A stretch of DNA of 64,000 bases from NCBI RefSeq assembly GCF_005502465.1, contig NZ_SCOT01000006.1, positions 1 to 64,000 on the forward strand. The letters are read 5' to 3'. Positions 42,107-50,559 of this stretch are shown piece after piece (position 1 is the stretch's first letter; each line of letters begins with the position of its first letter). The notes under the pieces were generated by a model. It made no database searches. It was given only the letters and a program-made list of their open reading frames with translations, and had not been told where the DNA came from. Source of the stretch: Sphingopyxis sp. L1A2A (GTDB lineage: Bacteria; Pseudomonadota; Alphaproteobacteria; Sphingomonadales; Sphingomonadaceae). The position numbers and the translations under genes are program-made.

Positions 42107-43675
42107 TCACAGAGCCCGATCACTGCCACTGGGATCGACGATCCGCATCGTGTCGGGGTCGATCAGCATGCGATAGCCACCCGCCTCGGCGAGCTTTTGC
42201 GCATAGGCATCGAGGTCGGGTACGTCGGCGCTGACGTCGAGGGGTTTGAAAGCGGTCGAGCGATAGAGGCCGGCCTCCTCTACCGGCTCCATCCGAATTT
42301 CTACGGCAAAGCAGATCGTATCGCCCGCAAGTTCGGCCCGGTTGTAATAGAGCGCTTCGATCGCCTCGCCCTCCGCCCCGTCCAGCTTCGCACCCTCGAA
42401 ACTATCGATCTCGAAGCGCGCCACCGGCGTCTTGTTCAGCAAAAGATCTCCGGCGATCGCTGCCAGCTCGGACTCCCATATCGCATCGAAGCGAAAGCTC
42501 TCACCGGGCTCGACCCCCGCCCGCTCGAGAAGCTGGCGCCAGCGCTCGAGAATCGTGGCGATCTCGGGCATTTCATTAAGATAGGGGCCCGTCAATGGCT
42601 CGGTTAGCGCCGCCGTGACCGGGACCGCGTTATCGCGCCAGCGGTCGATCGTAAGCGATCCGCGCCCTTCGGCAAGATAGGTCAGCGCGCGCGTCAGCTT
42701 CATCCACGCATCGAGCGACTTGCGGCCGTCGTCGAACAGACCGACCGTCTGAAAATGCAGCCCGTCCCGCGACATCCGGATCGTGAAGTCGGCATGCTTC
42801 ACATACAGTATCGCATCCGCCTCGATCGGCGGGATGACGACGATTTCGGCCTTGAACCGCACCGGCGGTACGAAGGAATCACCGCGGATGACGATCTCAC
42901 AGTCCCCAACTTTTGGCGGGTCGACCCGAAACTCCTCGATCCGAGCAAGCAGCGGACCTTGATAGGGAATGCGGATGCCAAAGCGACGGTCGAACATAGT
43001 GAGGCGCTCGGGAACGAGCGGTGCAATCCCGAGCATCAGGTCCTTGAGATGATCCTGGCCCTCGATGCGCACCACCGCTTCGCCTTCCAGATGGCCATCC
43101 TCATATCCGAGTTCGGCAAGCTGGCGCTGCTTCTCGAAGACATAAGCCACCGGATCGTCACCCATCGCGGCGGCGAGCGCCATTTTGAGGCCCTCCGGCG
43201 TAAGCTCGAACGGCACGCCGATGCGGCGATAGTCGAAACTGATCGAAGCGCGGTTGATCGCATAGTCCTGTCGTGCCTCGGCCAGGCGAAGGCGCCGCAG
43301 AATGCGAGAGAGCTGCGGTCCGAGCAGATGGATAAGATAGCCGCGAAGCGGGTCGCCAGCGGGCGTCAGGCGAAAGACGATCACGAAAGCAGGCTGCGCG
43401 TTCTTCGCAATGAGGTCGACCGCCGACAGCTTCGCGGAGACGCGATTCCCGCGCTCGCCCGCCGTCGACTTCAGCTGGATGATACAGGTGGAGGGTTGGC
43501 GCTGATCGAGCGGCGTCGCGCGCCCAGCCTCTTCGAGCAGAAATTCGACGAGAAAGTCCCAGCCGGTGACGTCCTGTAAGCTCTTGTTTTGCCTCAGACG
43601 GGCACGATCGCAAAGATGGGCGAAGAGAGTCTCGCCGGCACGACCGAGTTCGTATGATGGAAGCGCATCATTCAT
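42107..43675 (-). CDS. DUF4365-type PD-(D/E)XK nuclease-like protein
   Basis: A 522-residue protein. The N-terminal ~130 residues look like the DUF4365 nuclease domain: ELGRAGETLFAHLCDRA (Glu), TGWDFLVEFL (Asp) and STCIIQLKSTAG (QxK in place of ExK). The remaining ~390 residues are beta-rich and unrecognised, possibly a sensor or target-binding domain. It stands alone between the zeta-like pair and a membrane-anchored unknown, so it may be a single-gene defence factor. No classical restriction or methylase partner is present. Confidence 0.6.
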   Translation of the reverse strand: MNDALPSYELGRAGETLFAHLCDRARLRQNKSLQDVTGWDFLVEFLLEEAGRATPLDQRQPSTCIIQLKSTAGERGNRVSAKLSAVDLIAKNAQPAFVIVFRLTPAGDPLRGYLIHLLGPQLSRILRRLRLAEARQDYAINRASISFDYRRIGVPFELTPEGLKMALAAAMGDDPVAYVFEKQRQLAELGYEDGHLEGEAVVRIEGQDHLKDLMLGIAPLVPERLTMFDRRFGIRIPYQGPLLARIEEFRVDPPKVGDCEIVIRGDSFVPPVRFKAEIVVIPPIEADAILYVKHADFTIRMSRDGLHFQTVGLFDDGRKSLDAWMKLTRALTYLAEGRGSLTIDRWRDNAVPVTAALTEPLTGPYLNEMPEIATILERWRQLLERAGVEPGESFRFDAIWESELAAIAGDLLLNKTPVARFEIDSFEGAKLDGAEGEAIEALYYNRAELAGDTICFAVEIRMEPVEEAGLYRSTAFKPLDVSADVPDLDAYAQKLAEAGGYRMLIDPDTMRIVDPSGSDRAL

Positions 43676-43836
43676 GCTGCCCCGCTACCAGCTTTTGGGC
43701 GCCAATCGAAGCGGTCGCTGGACCATGTTCGATGAATTGCGGCGCCCGCCCTTGATGCGGCGACCGCGATTCTGCAGACACGGACGACATGGGCTGCTCC
43801 TGCCCGCTCTTCCCTAATCATCAGGACATTCGCTCC

Positions 43837-44688
43837 ATGATCTCGACCATCTCAAATTGGCAGACCCTCATCGGAAGCTTCTTCGCTGTCGGCGCCGCTT
43901 TCGTCGGCGGCACTTATATTACGCGTCAGATCCATCAGGCAGACCGCCTCGAAAGCGGGCGGCTCCGTCGGCGTTTGCTCGCCGCGCGCGCGGTTCTGCC
44001 ACTCGCCCTGAGCACGCTTTCGCATTACGCGCGCGATTGCGCGATCGAACTACAAAGAGCTTTGGGAACGATGCGCGGCGATCATCTCGGTCGGGCCGAA
44101 GTGCTCGTTTTTCCCGCGCCGCCTGCAGAAGCTATCACCAGTCTAACCGAGATCATTGAAGCCTCTGGCGACGATGACATCTCGTTTCCGATCTCCGAGC
44201 TTCTTTCCCGGCTTCAGGTACAAAGCGCCCGTCTCGCCGGTCTCGAGGACCGCGAACCGAGAAGGATCGTCGCAGAGCGCGAGCTGCGCGATCATCTGCT
44301 CTACACCGCTGAACTCGCAGCGCAGGTTGCGAACATGTACGAATACGCGCGCCGCGAGCGCGACGACATTCCTCTTCACCTGCAGCGCGGCGATGTGAAC
44401 CGATCGCTCAGCATTTTCGGCATTTACGGCGACGAGCGCGAGGAGATGGCGGCGGCCGCCCTTCGGAGCTGGGATCGTGCGACGCTGCGTCGCCTGAAAT
44501 CAGGCGAAAAGGATCCGGCGAGCCTTCTCACTCTGGTCGAACACAACCCCGACTATATCCAAGAGCAGCTCGGCATCGAAGCCGTCGACGAGCAATTCCG
44601 GTTCCGCGGCCATCGATACGACCGGCTGATCGATGCAGCCGCTTACGCTCTCATTCTTGAGTCCCGATCCGCTGCGCGCTCGATATAG
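43837..44688 (+). CDS. Membrane-anchored hypothetical protein
   Basis: About 283 residues. An N-terminal hydrophobic segment (WQTLIGSFFAVGAAFVGGTYI, residues 7-27) leads into a long, mostly helical cytoplasmic region rich in Arg and Glu (HQADRLESGRLRRRLLAARAVLPLAL ...). The ATG at 43837 makes the span the very N-terminus; an upstream ATG at 43789 is less likely. No family recognised. It sits at the right edge of the defence island and could be an effector or an unrelated gene. Confidence 0.6.
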   Translation: MISTISNWQTLIGSFFAVGAAFVGGTYITRQIHQADRLESGRLRRRLLAARAVLPLALSTLSHYARDCAIELQRALGTMRGDHLGRAEVLVFPAPPAEAITSLTEIIEASGDDDISFPISELLSRLQVQSARLAGLEDREPRRIVAERELRDHLLYTAELAAQVANMYEYARRERDDIPLHLQRGDVNRSLSIFGIYGDEREEMAAAALRSWDRATLRRLKSGEKDPASLLTLVEHNPDYIQEQLGIEAVDEQFRFRGHRYDRLIDAAAYALILESRSAARSI

Positions 44689-45321
44689 CGGCGAAATCCG
44701 CACACCAATTCACTCGATTGTGAAGCGAAGACAGAAATTCATCATGAGCGCCTTGCAGTCAACCTGCTCGACAGGGGCGAGGAATTCTGTGCCATCGAGC
44801 GTGCCGCCAATCGAGGCGATGCCTGAACGTTTGTAAGTCGGCAGCGAAAAAGAATAGAGCAAAACATAGCCGCATTTCGTGCGTCAAATCCTATGGCCGC
44901 TTTCGCACTCAGGTTACTCGCTGTCGAATGCCAGTATGCAGGCGCGTTCCTGCCGGTAAGTTCTGAAAGGCCCGAAGGGCAGCTCTTAGGCATCGGTTTC
45001 GCGGCCGGCTATGACTGGGATCAGGCGCAAAGCAGCCTTTACAGATCACCTCACCAACGGCTATCGCGGCAGCGTGCTCGCAATCGTGAGTACACCTACT
45101 GAGTACACATGCGTCGTTTCACGTCGCGGAAAATGGCGGAAAACCGTGGGCTTCCAGCCCATCCGACCCCTCCCGTAGGGGTCACCAGCTCTACTGCCGG
45201 TTTCAAACGGGGCGCGCGGCGGCTGCGGACCATCCGGGCGCGCCGAAGCGGCGCCGGAAACTGGCGCGCGAACGGGCTTGGCGACGAACAGTCGGCGCCG
45301 CGGTTACCGATCAATCCCCGG
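44689..45321. other. Gene-free stretch at the right edge of the defence island
   Basis: About 630 bases with no convincing gene. It contains the tandem repeat TGAGTACAC at 45087 and 45100 (13 bp apart) and a CCCCTCCCGTAGGGG hairpin near 45168. No integrase, tRNA or direct-repeat att pair was identified, but the change from accessory to metabolic genes here makes it a candidate island boundary. Confidence 0.4.
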
Positions 45322-46404
45322 TCAGTCGAGCGTCAGCGGCCCATGATCCAGATGCGGCAACACATGGCGCGCGAACAGGTCACATTCGGCGGCGTGCGGA
45401 TAGCCGGAGAGGATGAAGGCGTCGATGCCCTCGGCCTGATAGGCGCGCAGCTTGGCGAGCACCTGATCGGGATCGCCGACGATCGCGGCGCCGCACCCCG
45501 AACGCGCCCGGCCGATCCCCGTCCACAAATTATCCTCGACAAATCCGTCGTCGCCCGCCGACGCGCGCAGCTCGGTCTGGCGCGCGACCCCGGCGGTCGC
45601 GGTGTCGAGCGATTTCTGGCGAATCGCCTCGCCCGCTCCATCATCGAGTTTGGACAGTAGGCGGGTGGCATAGGCACGCGCTTCGGCCTCGGTTTCGCGG
45701 ACGATGACATGGGCGCGATAGCCGAATTTCAGCGTGCGCCCCTTGGCCGCGGCGCGCGCGGTCAGATCACCGACGACATCGCGCACCTTGTCCATCGTGT
45801 CGGGCCACATCAGATAGACGTCGGCCGCCTCGGCGGCGGCATCGCGCGCGGCGGGGCTGAGCCCGCCGAAATAGAGCGGCGGGCAGCGGCCCGACAGCGT
45901 CGTCATCCGCGGCGGGTCGAGTTCCAGATCGTAAAATTCGCCGCGGTGCGACAGATGCTGCCCCGACAACATCGTCTTCAGGATCTGCATCACCTCGACC
46001 GTGCGGGCATAGCGGGGTTCGCTGTCGAGCGTCTGGCCCGGCAGGTCCGACGAGATGATGTTGACCGTGAGGCGTCCGCCGAGGATGCGGTCGAGCGTGG
46101 CGATGCGCCGCGCGAGCTGCGGGGGCCAGTCCTCGCCGATCCGCACCGCCATCAGCAGGCGCATCCGGTCGAGGAACGGCGCGATCGCCGCGGCGAACAC
46201 CGTGGTATCGAGCCCCAGCTGATAGCCCGATGGCAGCAATATATTGTCGAAGCCGCCCTTTTCGGCGGTCAGGACGATGTTGCGGCAATGCTCCCAGCTC
46301 GATTGCAGCATCGGATCGGGCTGGCCCAGAAATTCATAATCATCGTCGCACAGCGCCGAGAACCAGCTCACTTCGCACGACCGATGCGTTTCACCCTGGG
46401 TCAT
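45322..46404 (-). CDS. smoC: Flavin-dependent sulfoquinovose monooxygenase (LLM family), SmoC-like
   Basis: A 360-residue luciferase-like monooxygenase related to alkanesulfonate monooxygenase SsuD. Family features are EVSWFSALCDDDYEFLGQPD, AEKGGFDNILLPSGYQLGLD, GRLTVNIISSDLPGQTLDSEPRYARTVEVMQIL and PPLYFGGLSPAARDAAAEAADVYLMW. With FMNH2 and O2 it would remove sulfite from sulfoquinovose, giving 6-dehydroglucose. The context (sulfoquinovosidase, aldo/keto reductase, FMN reductase) matches the sulfo-SMO pathway known from Agrobacterium. It is the last gene of the minus-strand operon; its ATG overlaps the aldo/keto reductase stop. Confidence 0.87.
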   Translation of the reverse strand: MTQGETHRSCEVSWFSALCDDDYEFLGQPDPMLQSSWEHCRNIVLTAEKGGFDNILLPSGYQLGLDTTVFAAAIAPFLDRMRLLMAVRIGEDWPPQLARRIATLDRILGGRLTVNIISSDLPGQTLDSEPRYARTVEVMQILKTMLSGQHLSHRGEFYDLELDPPRMTTLSGRCPPLYFGGLSPAARDAAAEAADVYLMWPDTMDKVRDVVGDLTARAAAKGRTLKFGYRAHVIVRETEAEARAYATRLLSKLDDGAGEAIRQKSLDTATAGVARQTELRASAGDDGFVEDNLWTGIGRARSGCGAAIVGDPDQVLAKLRAYQAEGIDAFILSGYPHAAECDLFARHVLPHLDHGPLTLD

Positions 46405-47306
46405 GGCAGTTTCTCTCCTCGTGCCGCGACAAACACCTCATACCAGCTGGTTCGTGTCCAGCGGACGGCAAAGGCGTCGGCCGCCTCGCCGATCCGCGCC
46501 ACATTCTGCGTCCCGACGATCGGGATCGGCCGCGCCGGATGCGCCATCAGCCAGCTATACGCCGCCGCGGTGCGGCCGACGCCATGCGCCGCAGCGACGG
46601 CATCAAGCGCCGCGACGACCGCGCGTTCGCGGTCATTGGTCGGTTCGGCCAGACGCCCGCCGCCCAGCGGCGACCAGGCGAGCACCGCCATGTCCATCTG
46701 CAGCGCCTGATCGAGTTCGCCATTTTCGAACGGCGCGATGCACAGCGGCGACAGTTCGGGCTGGGTGCTGGCGAGCGGGACGTCCAGGAAATGCTGGAGC
46801 GCCGCAATCTGCGCGGGCGTGCAGTTCGAAACGCCGACGGCGCGGATCTTGCCCGCCGCCTGCGCCTTGCGCACCGCGCCCGCAACCTCCTGCGGATGGG
46901 TCAATATGTCGGGCCGGTGGATCTGCCACAGGTCGATGACGTCGGTCTTGAGCCGCTGCAGCGAGACGTCGATCGCCTGCTCCAGATAGGCGGCGCTGCT
47001 GTCGTAGGGCAGCGGCGGCATGATGCCGCCCTTGCTGGCCAGCACCATACGCGCGCGCAAGCCCGAGTCGGCGGCAAACAGTTCGCCGAGCAGGCTTTCG
47101 GCGTCGCCAAAGCCGCCGCTGCCGTCAAAGCCATAGATATCGGCGGTGTCGAACAGCGTGATCCCGATATCGAGCGCCGCATCGACCAGCTGGCGCGCGG
47201 CGCCGACGGGTCCGGCAAAACGCCACATCCCCCATGCAAGCGAAGAGACGGTAATACCGCTTTGGCCCAAGGGGCGGGTGGTGGGGACGGCGGGGAGGTC
47301 GCTCAT
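46401..47306 (-). CDS. smoB: Aldo/keto reductase, 6-dehydroglucose reductase SmoB-like
   Basis: A 301-residue AKR. The catalytic tetrad is visible: Asp-Tyr in FDTADIYGFDGSG, Lys in MVLASKGG and His in IDLWQIHRPD. GVSNCTPAQI and AYSWLMAHPARPIPIVGTQN form the substrate/NADPH region. In the sulfo-SMO pathway this step reduces 6-dehydroglucose to glucose. It stands between the LacI gene (15 bp upstream) and the monooxygenase gene. A generic AKR role is the alternative. Confidence 0.85.
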   Translation of the reverse strand: MSDLPAVPTTRPLGQSGITVSSLAWGMWRFAGPVGAARQLVDAALDIGITLFDTADIYGFDGSGGFGDAESLLGELFAADSGLRARMVLASKGGIMPPLPYDSSAAYLEQAIDVSLQRLKTDVIDLWQIHRPDILTHPQEVAGAVRKAQAAGKIRAVGVSNCTPAQIAALQHFLDVPLASTQPELSPLCIAPFENGELDQALQMDMAVLAWSPLGGGRLAEPTNDRERAVVAALDAVAAAHGVGRTAAAYSWLMAHPARPIPIVGTQNVARIGEAADAFAVRWTRTSWYEVFVAARGEKLP

Positions 47307-47321
47307 ATGCCAATCTATTCC

Positions 47322-48335
47322 TTATTTGGTCGCGGGATCGCGCGCGCGCACCGAATCGCGCTCGACGAGGTCGTGTTGCAGGCGGCGGTGAACCAGATTC
47401 TGCCCGGTCAGCAGCAGGTCGGTCGCGGTGTGCGCCAGATCGAACACCGGCTGGCGGATTGTGGTCAGCGCGGGCCACACCATCCGCGCCAGCGTCGTAT
47501 CGTCGAACCCCGCCACCGACAGGTCATTTGGCAGATCGAACCCGGCGCGGTGCGCCGCCGCCAGGACTCCCGCCGCCATATCGTCGTTCGCGGCAAAAAT
47601 GGCGGTCGGGCGGTGCGGCATCAGCAAAAACCGCTCGCACGCCGCATAACCGCTGTCGAAATCGAACAACCCGTCGGCAATCATCTGCGGTTCGAAGGGC
47701 AGCCCGGCGCGATCGAGGGCGCGGCGATAGCCGAACAATCGTTCGTCCGACGCCATATGATTGGGGTGGCCCTTGATAAACCCGATGCGGCGATGCCCCA
47801 TGTTGATGAGGTGGGTGGTCATGTCGTCCGCCGCCTGCGCGTCGTCCATGAACACCGACGACGTCATCGCATGATTGGTGCCGGGCGAAATGCGAACAAA
47901 AGGGATGCCCAGCTGTTCCAGCGTCCGCAGCACCGGGTCGCAATCGGTCACCGGCGACGACAGGATGATGCCGTCGACATGGGTTTCGCTGACCAGCCCG
48001 CGCACCTGATCGCCGACGTCGGGATCGTCGACATCGACCGGCTGGCCGAGCAGGCGAATGCCGTCCTGATGGCAGCGCGCCCAGCACCCGGCCTGGATCT
48101 GGTTGATATAATAGGGGCTGTGGTTGTCATAGATCAGCGCGATCTGCGCCGATTTGGTCCCGGCCAGGATGCGCGCCGCGACGCTGGGGCGAAACTCGAG
48201 ATCGCGGATCGCGGCCTCGACCTTTTCGCGGGTATCCTGGCTGACATAGGGATGGTCGTTGAGCACCCGGCTGACGGTCTTGACCGACACCCCGGCGCGC
48301 GCCGACACGTCGCGGATGTTGCTGCGCTGGCTCAT
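47322..48335 (-). CDS. LacI-family regulator of the sulfoquinovose cluster
   Basis: A 337-residue repressor: HTH NIRDVSARAGVSVKTVSRVLNDHPYVSQDTREKVEAAI, then the hinge EFRPSVAARILAG and an effector domain with RPTAIFAANDDMAAGVLAAAHRAGFDLPNDLSVAGFDDT. Its ATG overlaps the sulfoquinovosidase TGA by one base. Two inverted repeats of the TATGnCA-N5-TGnCATA type before the TonB/glucosidase pair and one before the MFS/FMN reductase pair are its likely operators. The ligand is probably sulfoquinovose or a derivative. Confidence 0.87.
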   Translation of the reverse strand: MSQRSNIRDVSARAGVSVKTVSRVLNDHPYVSQDTREKVEAAIRDLEFRPSVAARILAGTKSAQIALIYDNHSPYYINQIQAGCWARCHQDGIRLLGQPVDVDDPDVGDQVRGLVSETHVDGIILSSPVTDCDPVLRTLEQLGIPFVRISPGTNHAMTSSVFMDDAQAADDMTTHLINMGHRRIGFIKGHPNHMASDERLFGYRRALDRAGLPFEPQMIADGLFDFDSGYAACERFLLMPHRPTAIFAANDDMAAGVLAAAHRAGFDLPNDLSVAGFDDTTLARMVWPALTTIRQPVFDLAHTATDLLLTGQNLVHRRLQHDLVERDSVRARDPATK

Positions 48336-50356
48336 CAAACAAGCTCCCCCCGATGCACGGACAGTGACTGGAACAGCGGTGTAAAGGCGCTGCCCGTCCG
48401 ATAAAAGACCGGCGGTGCGCCAAAAGGCGCCGCAACCGTGGACCGTCCACCCGCCATCACGTCGCCGGTCCACACATGGACCCATGTCTCGCCTGCAGGG
48501 ATCAGAACCTCGCGGTCCAGCGCGCCCTCGTGAAGGATCGGCGCGACCAGCAAATCGCTTCCAAGCAGATATTGATCCTCGCAGGCATAGCAGGCGTCGG
48601 TCGGATAATGCAGGAACAGCGGCCGTTGCAACGGCAGCCCCTGCGCGGCGGCTTCGTCGCACAGCGACCGCAGATAGGGGGCGAGCGCCGCGTGGACGCG
48701 CGTCATCGCCGCGAAATGATGCAGAATATCGTCGTCGCTGTCGATTTGCAGATTGTCGTCGGGGCGATTGCCCTCATGCGTCCGCATGACCGGCGAAAAC
48801 GCCCCGAGTTCGGCCCAGCGCTTGAGCAGGTCGGCGGTGCGGACCAGCCCGTGGAGCGAGGTGTAGCCGCCGACGTCGCTGTGGCTATAGGCGTTGCCGA
48901 CCAACCCCGCCGACAGCGCGGCGGTGATCACGGTGCCGATGCCGTCGTGGCGCGAGAAATCGACGCACTGGTCGCCGGCCCACAGCAAGGGGCAATGCGC
49001 CTGCACCCCCGCATGGCCGGCGCGCATGAAAAACAGCGCATCGCCGGTCAGGCCCTTCGCCGCGATCGCGCGCGCGTTGACCTCGGCCCACAGCACCGGC
49101 CAGCGGTTGTGCGCCAGCATCGGATCGCTGCCGTCGTGCAGCCGCAGGTCGGTGGGCAGATATTCGCCGAAATCTGCCATCCAGCCCGTCATCCCGATGT
49201 CCAGCATCTCGCGCCCGATCACGCGGTCGGCGAACCAGCTGATCGCCGCCGGATTGGTAAAATCGACGATAGCGCAGTCGAACTCGCCAAAGTCCACCAG
49301 ATAGGGATCGTCGCTATCCTGGCGCAGCGCCAGCAACCCCAGGTCGCGCGCTTCGCCGAACATGCCGCCGTCGATCGCCAGATAGGGGTTCACATAGCCC
49401 AGAAAGCGGATGCCCTGGGCGCGCAGCTGCGCGATCCGGTCGGGCAGATCGGGGTAGCGCGCCGCGCTCCAGCGCCAGTCCCAGAACAGGCGGCGACCAA
49501 AGCTGGTTTCGCGGATGCCGACCCAATCCTCGCACCACAATCCCGACACGGCGGCCCCCGCATCGCGGATCTTCTGCAACCGGTCAAAGCTCTGGACGCC
49601 CTGCTTCAGCCCGATGATTGCGCCCTCGATGGCCCAGTCGGGCAATTTCGGTTGCCGCCCGAAATGGCTCGACAAAATCCCGACCAGCGTCGGCAGGCTG
49701 TCAGCGAAGGTAAATTCGATCCGCCCGCACCCTTCCCACCATTCCACACGGTTCACACCGGGATCGGCAAAGTCGAGCACGGCATAAGCGGTGCTGGTCA
49801 GATGACAGGCATAATGGTGCGACGAAAGAAACGTCGGCTGCGGATAGTTGGTCGTCCAATAATCGCCGCCCGCCATGCCCTCGCGGTCCATGATCTGCGT
49901 CAATTCACGATCTTTATCGCGCCCCACCCCCGGTTCGCTGGTCCAGATCGGAAAGCGGCGGCCGTTCAAACGCAGATAGCTCATCTGCTCGCCGCCGCCC
50001 CAGATATGCTCGTCCGGCTGCGCCAGCAGGTCGACGGCCAGCCGATTGCAATCGGCGTCATGGCTTTCGAGGTTCAGCGCGAAGCCATGGCCCAGCGGGA
50101 CGAGGGTGAGCGTCAGGCCGGGCGGCGCGCCCGCATGGCGCCGCAGTTCCACCCGGTCGGGCCTGACATCGACCATCGGCAGCGCCGCCAGATCGGTGCG
50201 CCGATCGTCCATCCGGAAATTGCCGCGGTGCATGACGACATCGGGATCGCCGATGGCGGCGGTGATCGCCGGGTCCGCGGCGCGGTGGCGCAGCAGCGTC
50301 ATTGCGCCCGCCACCAGGTCGAAACCGTCCTTTTGTGCTCGAAACTCCGCCTTCAC
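48335..50356 (-). CDS. smoI: GH31 sulfoquinovosidase (YihQ/SmoI-like)
   Basis: About 673 residues, the length of E. coli YihQ (678). The SQase-specific blocks are present: GGGEQMSYLRLNGRRFPIWTSEPGVGRDK near residue 120, and IRETSFGRRLFWDW with the Arg289...Trp292 pair that recognises the sulfonate in YihQ. Further blocks are GWMADFGEYLPTD with nucleophile Asp395 and LLWAGDQCVDFS with acid/base Asp462. It releases sulfoquinovose from sulfolipid-derived glycosides. The GTG at 50356 after GGGAAG is preferred; the frame stays open to 50470 but that would place both operators inside the coding region. No signal peptide, so glycosides are cleaved inside the cell. Confidence 0.92.
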   Translation of the reverse strand: MKAEFRAQKDGFDLVAGAMTLLRHRAADPAITAAIGDPDVVMHRGNFRMDDRRTDLAALPMVDVRPDRVELRRHAGAPPGLTLTLVPLGHGFALNLESHDADCNRLAVDLLAQPDEHIWGGGEQMSYLRLNGRRFPIWTSEPGVGRDKDRELTQIMDREGMAGGDYWTTNYPQPTFLSSHHYACHLTSTAYAVLDFADPGVNRVEWWEGCGRIEFTFADSLPTLVGILSSHFGRQPKLPDWAIEGAIIGLKQGVQSFDRLQKIRDAGAAVSGLWCEDWVGIRETSFGRRLFWDWRWSAARYPDLPDRIAQLRAQGIRFLGYVNPYLAIDGGMFGEARDLGLLALRQDSDDPYLVDFGEFDCAIVDFTNPAAISWFADRVIGREMLDIGMTGWMADFGEYLPTDLRLHDGSDPMLAHNRWPVLWAEVNARAIAAKGLTGDALFFMRAGHAGVQAHCPLLWAGDQCVDFSRHDGIGTVITAALSAGLVGNAYSHSDVGGYTSLHGLVRTADLLKRWAELGAFSPVMRTHEGNRPDDNLQIDSDDDILHHFAAMTRVHAALAPYLRSLCDEAAAQGLPLQRPLFLHYPTDACYACEDQYLLGSDLLVAPILHEGALDREVLIPAGETWVHVWTGDVMAGGRSTVAAPFGAPPVFYRTGSAFTPLFQSLSVHRGELV

Positions 50357-50429
50357 GGTCGCTTCCCATCCCCCATCACCATGTTGCCATCGCGCCACAG
50401 GTCCCGAATAAAAGGCCGTATCGCGTCGA

Positions 50430-50449
50430 TATGACAGCCATTGTCTATA
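50430..50449. promoter_or_regulatory. Candidate LacI operator 1 of the SQ cluster
   Basis: TATGACAGCCATTGTCTATA, an imperfect inverted repeat (TATGACA versus TGTC-TATA), between the divergent sulfoquinovosidase and TonB receptor genes. It directly abuts operator 2. Confidence 0.5.
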
Positions 50450-50466
50450 TGACACCGCTTGACATA
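50448..50466. promoter_or_regulatory. Candidate LacI operator 2 of the SQ cluster
   Basis: TATGACACCGCTTGACATA, TATGnCA-N5-TGnCATA geometry. The first twelve bases recur at 54340 in the other divergent promoter of the cluster, which supports a shared regulator. Confidence 0.65.
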
Positions 50467-50559
50467 TCAATCGCCATATTTCATCTCAGCGACGGTTGAA
50501 GGCCAACAGGCCGCCGCCCGCGACATTCGCTCGGGCACCGATATTGGGAGGGATATGAC

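Noticed and set aside
44689-45321. tRNA or integrase marking an integrative element
   Set aside because: No cloverleaf-like sequence and no recombinase frame were seen in or near this stretch.
46230-48404. 724-codon plus-strand frame antisense to the aldo/keto reductase and LacI genes
   Set aside because: Arg/His-rich shadow sequence of two well-supported genes.
48476-50434. 652-codon plus-strand frame antisense to the sulfoquinovosidase gene
   Set aside because: Shadow frame; the GH31 enzyme on the minus strand has all catalytic motifs.
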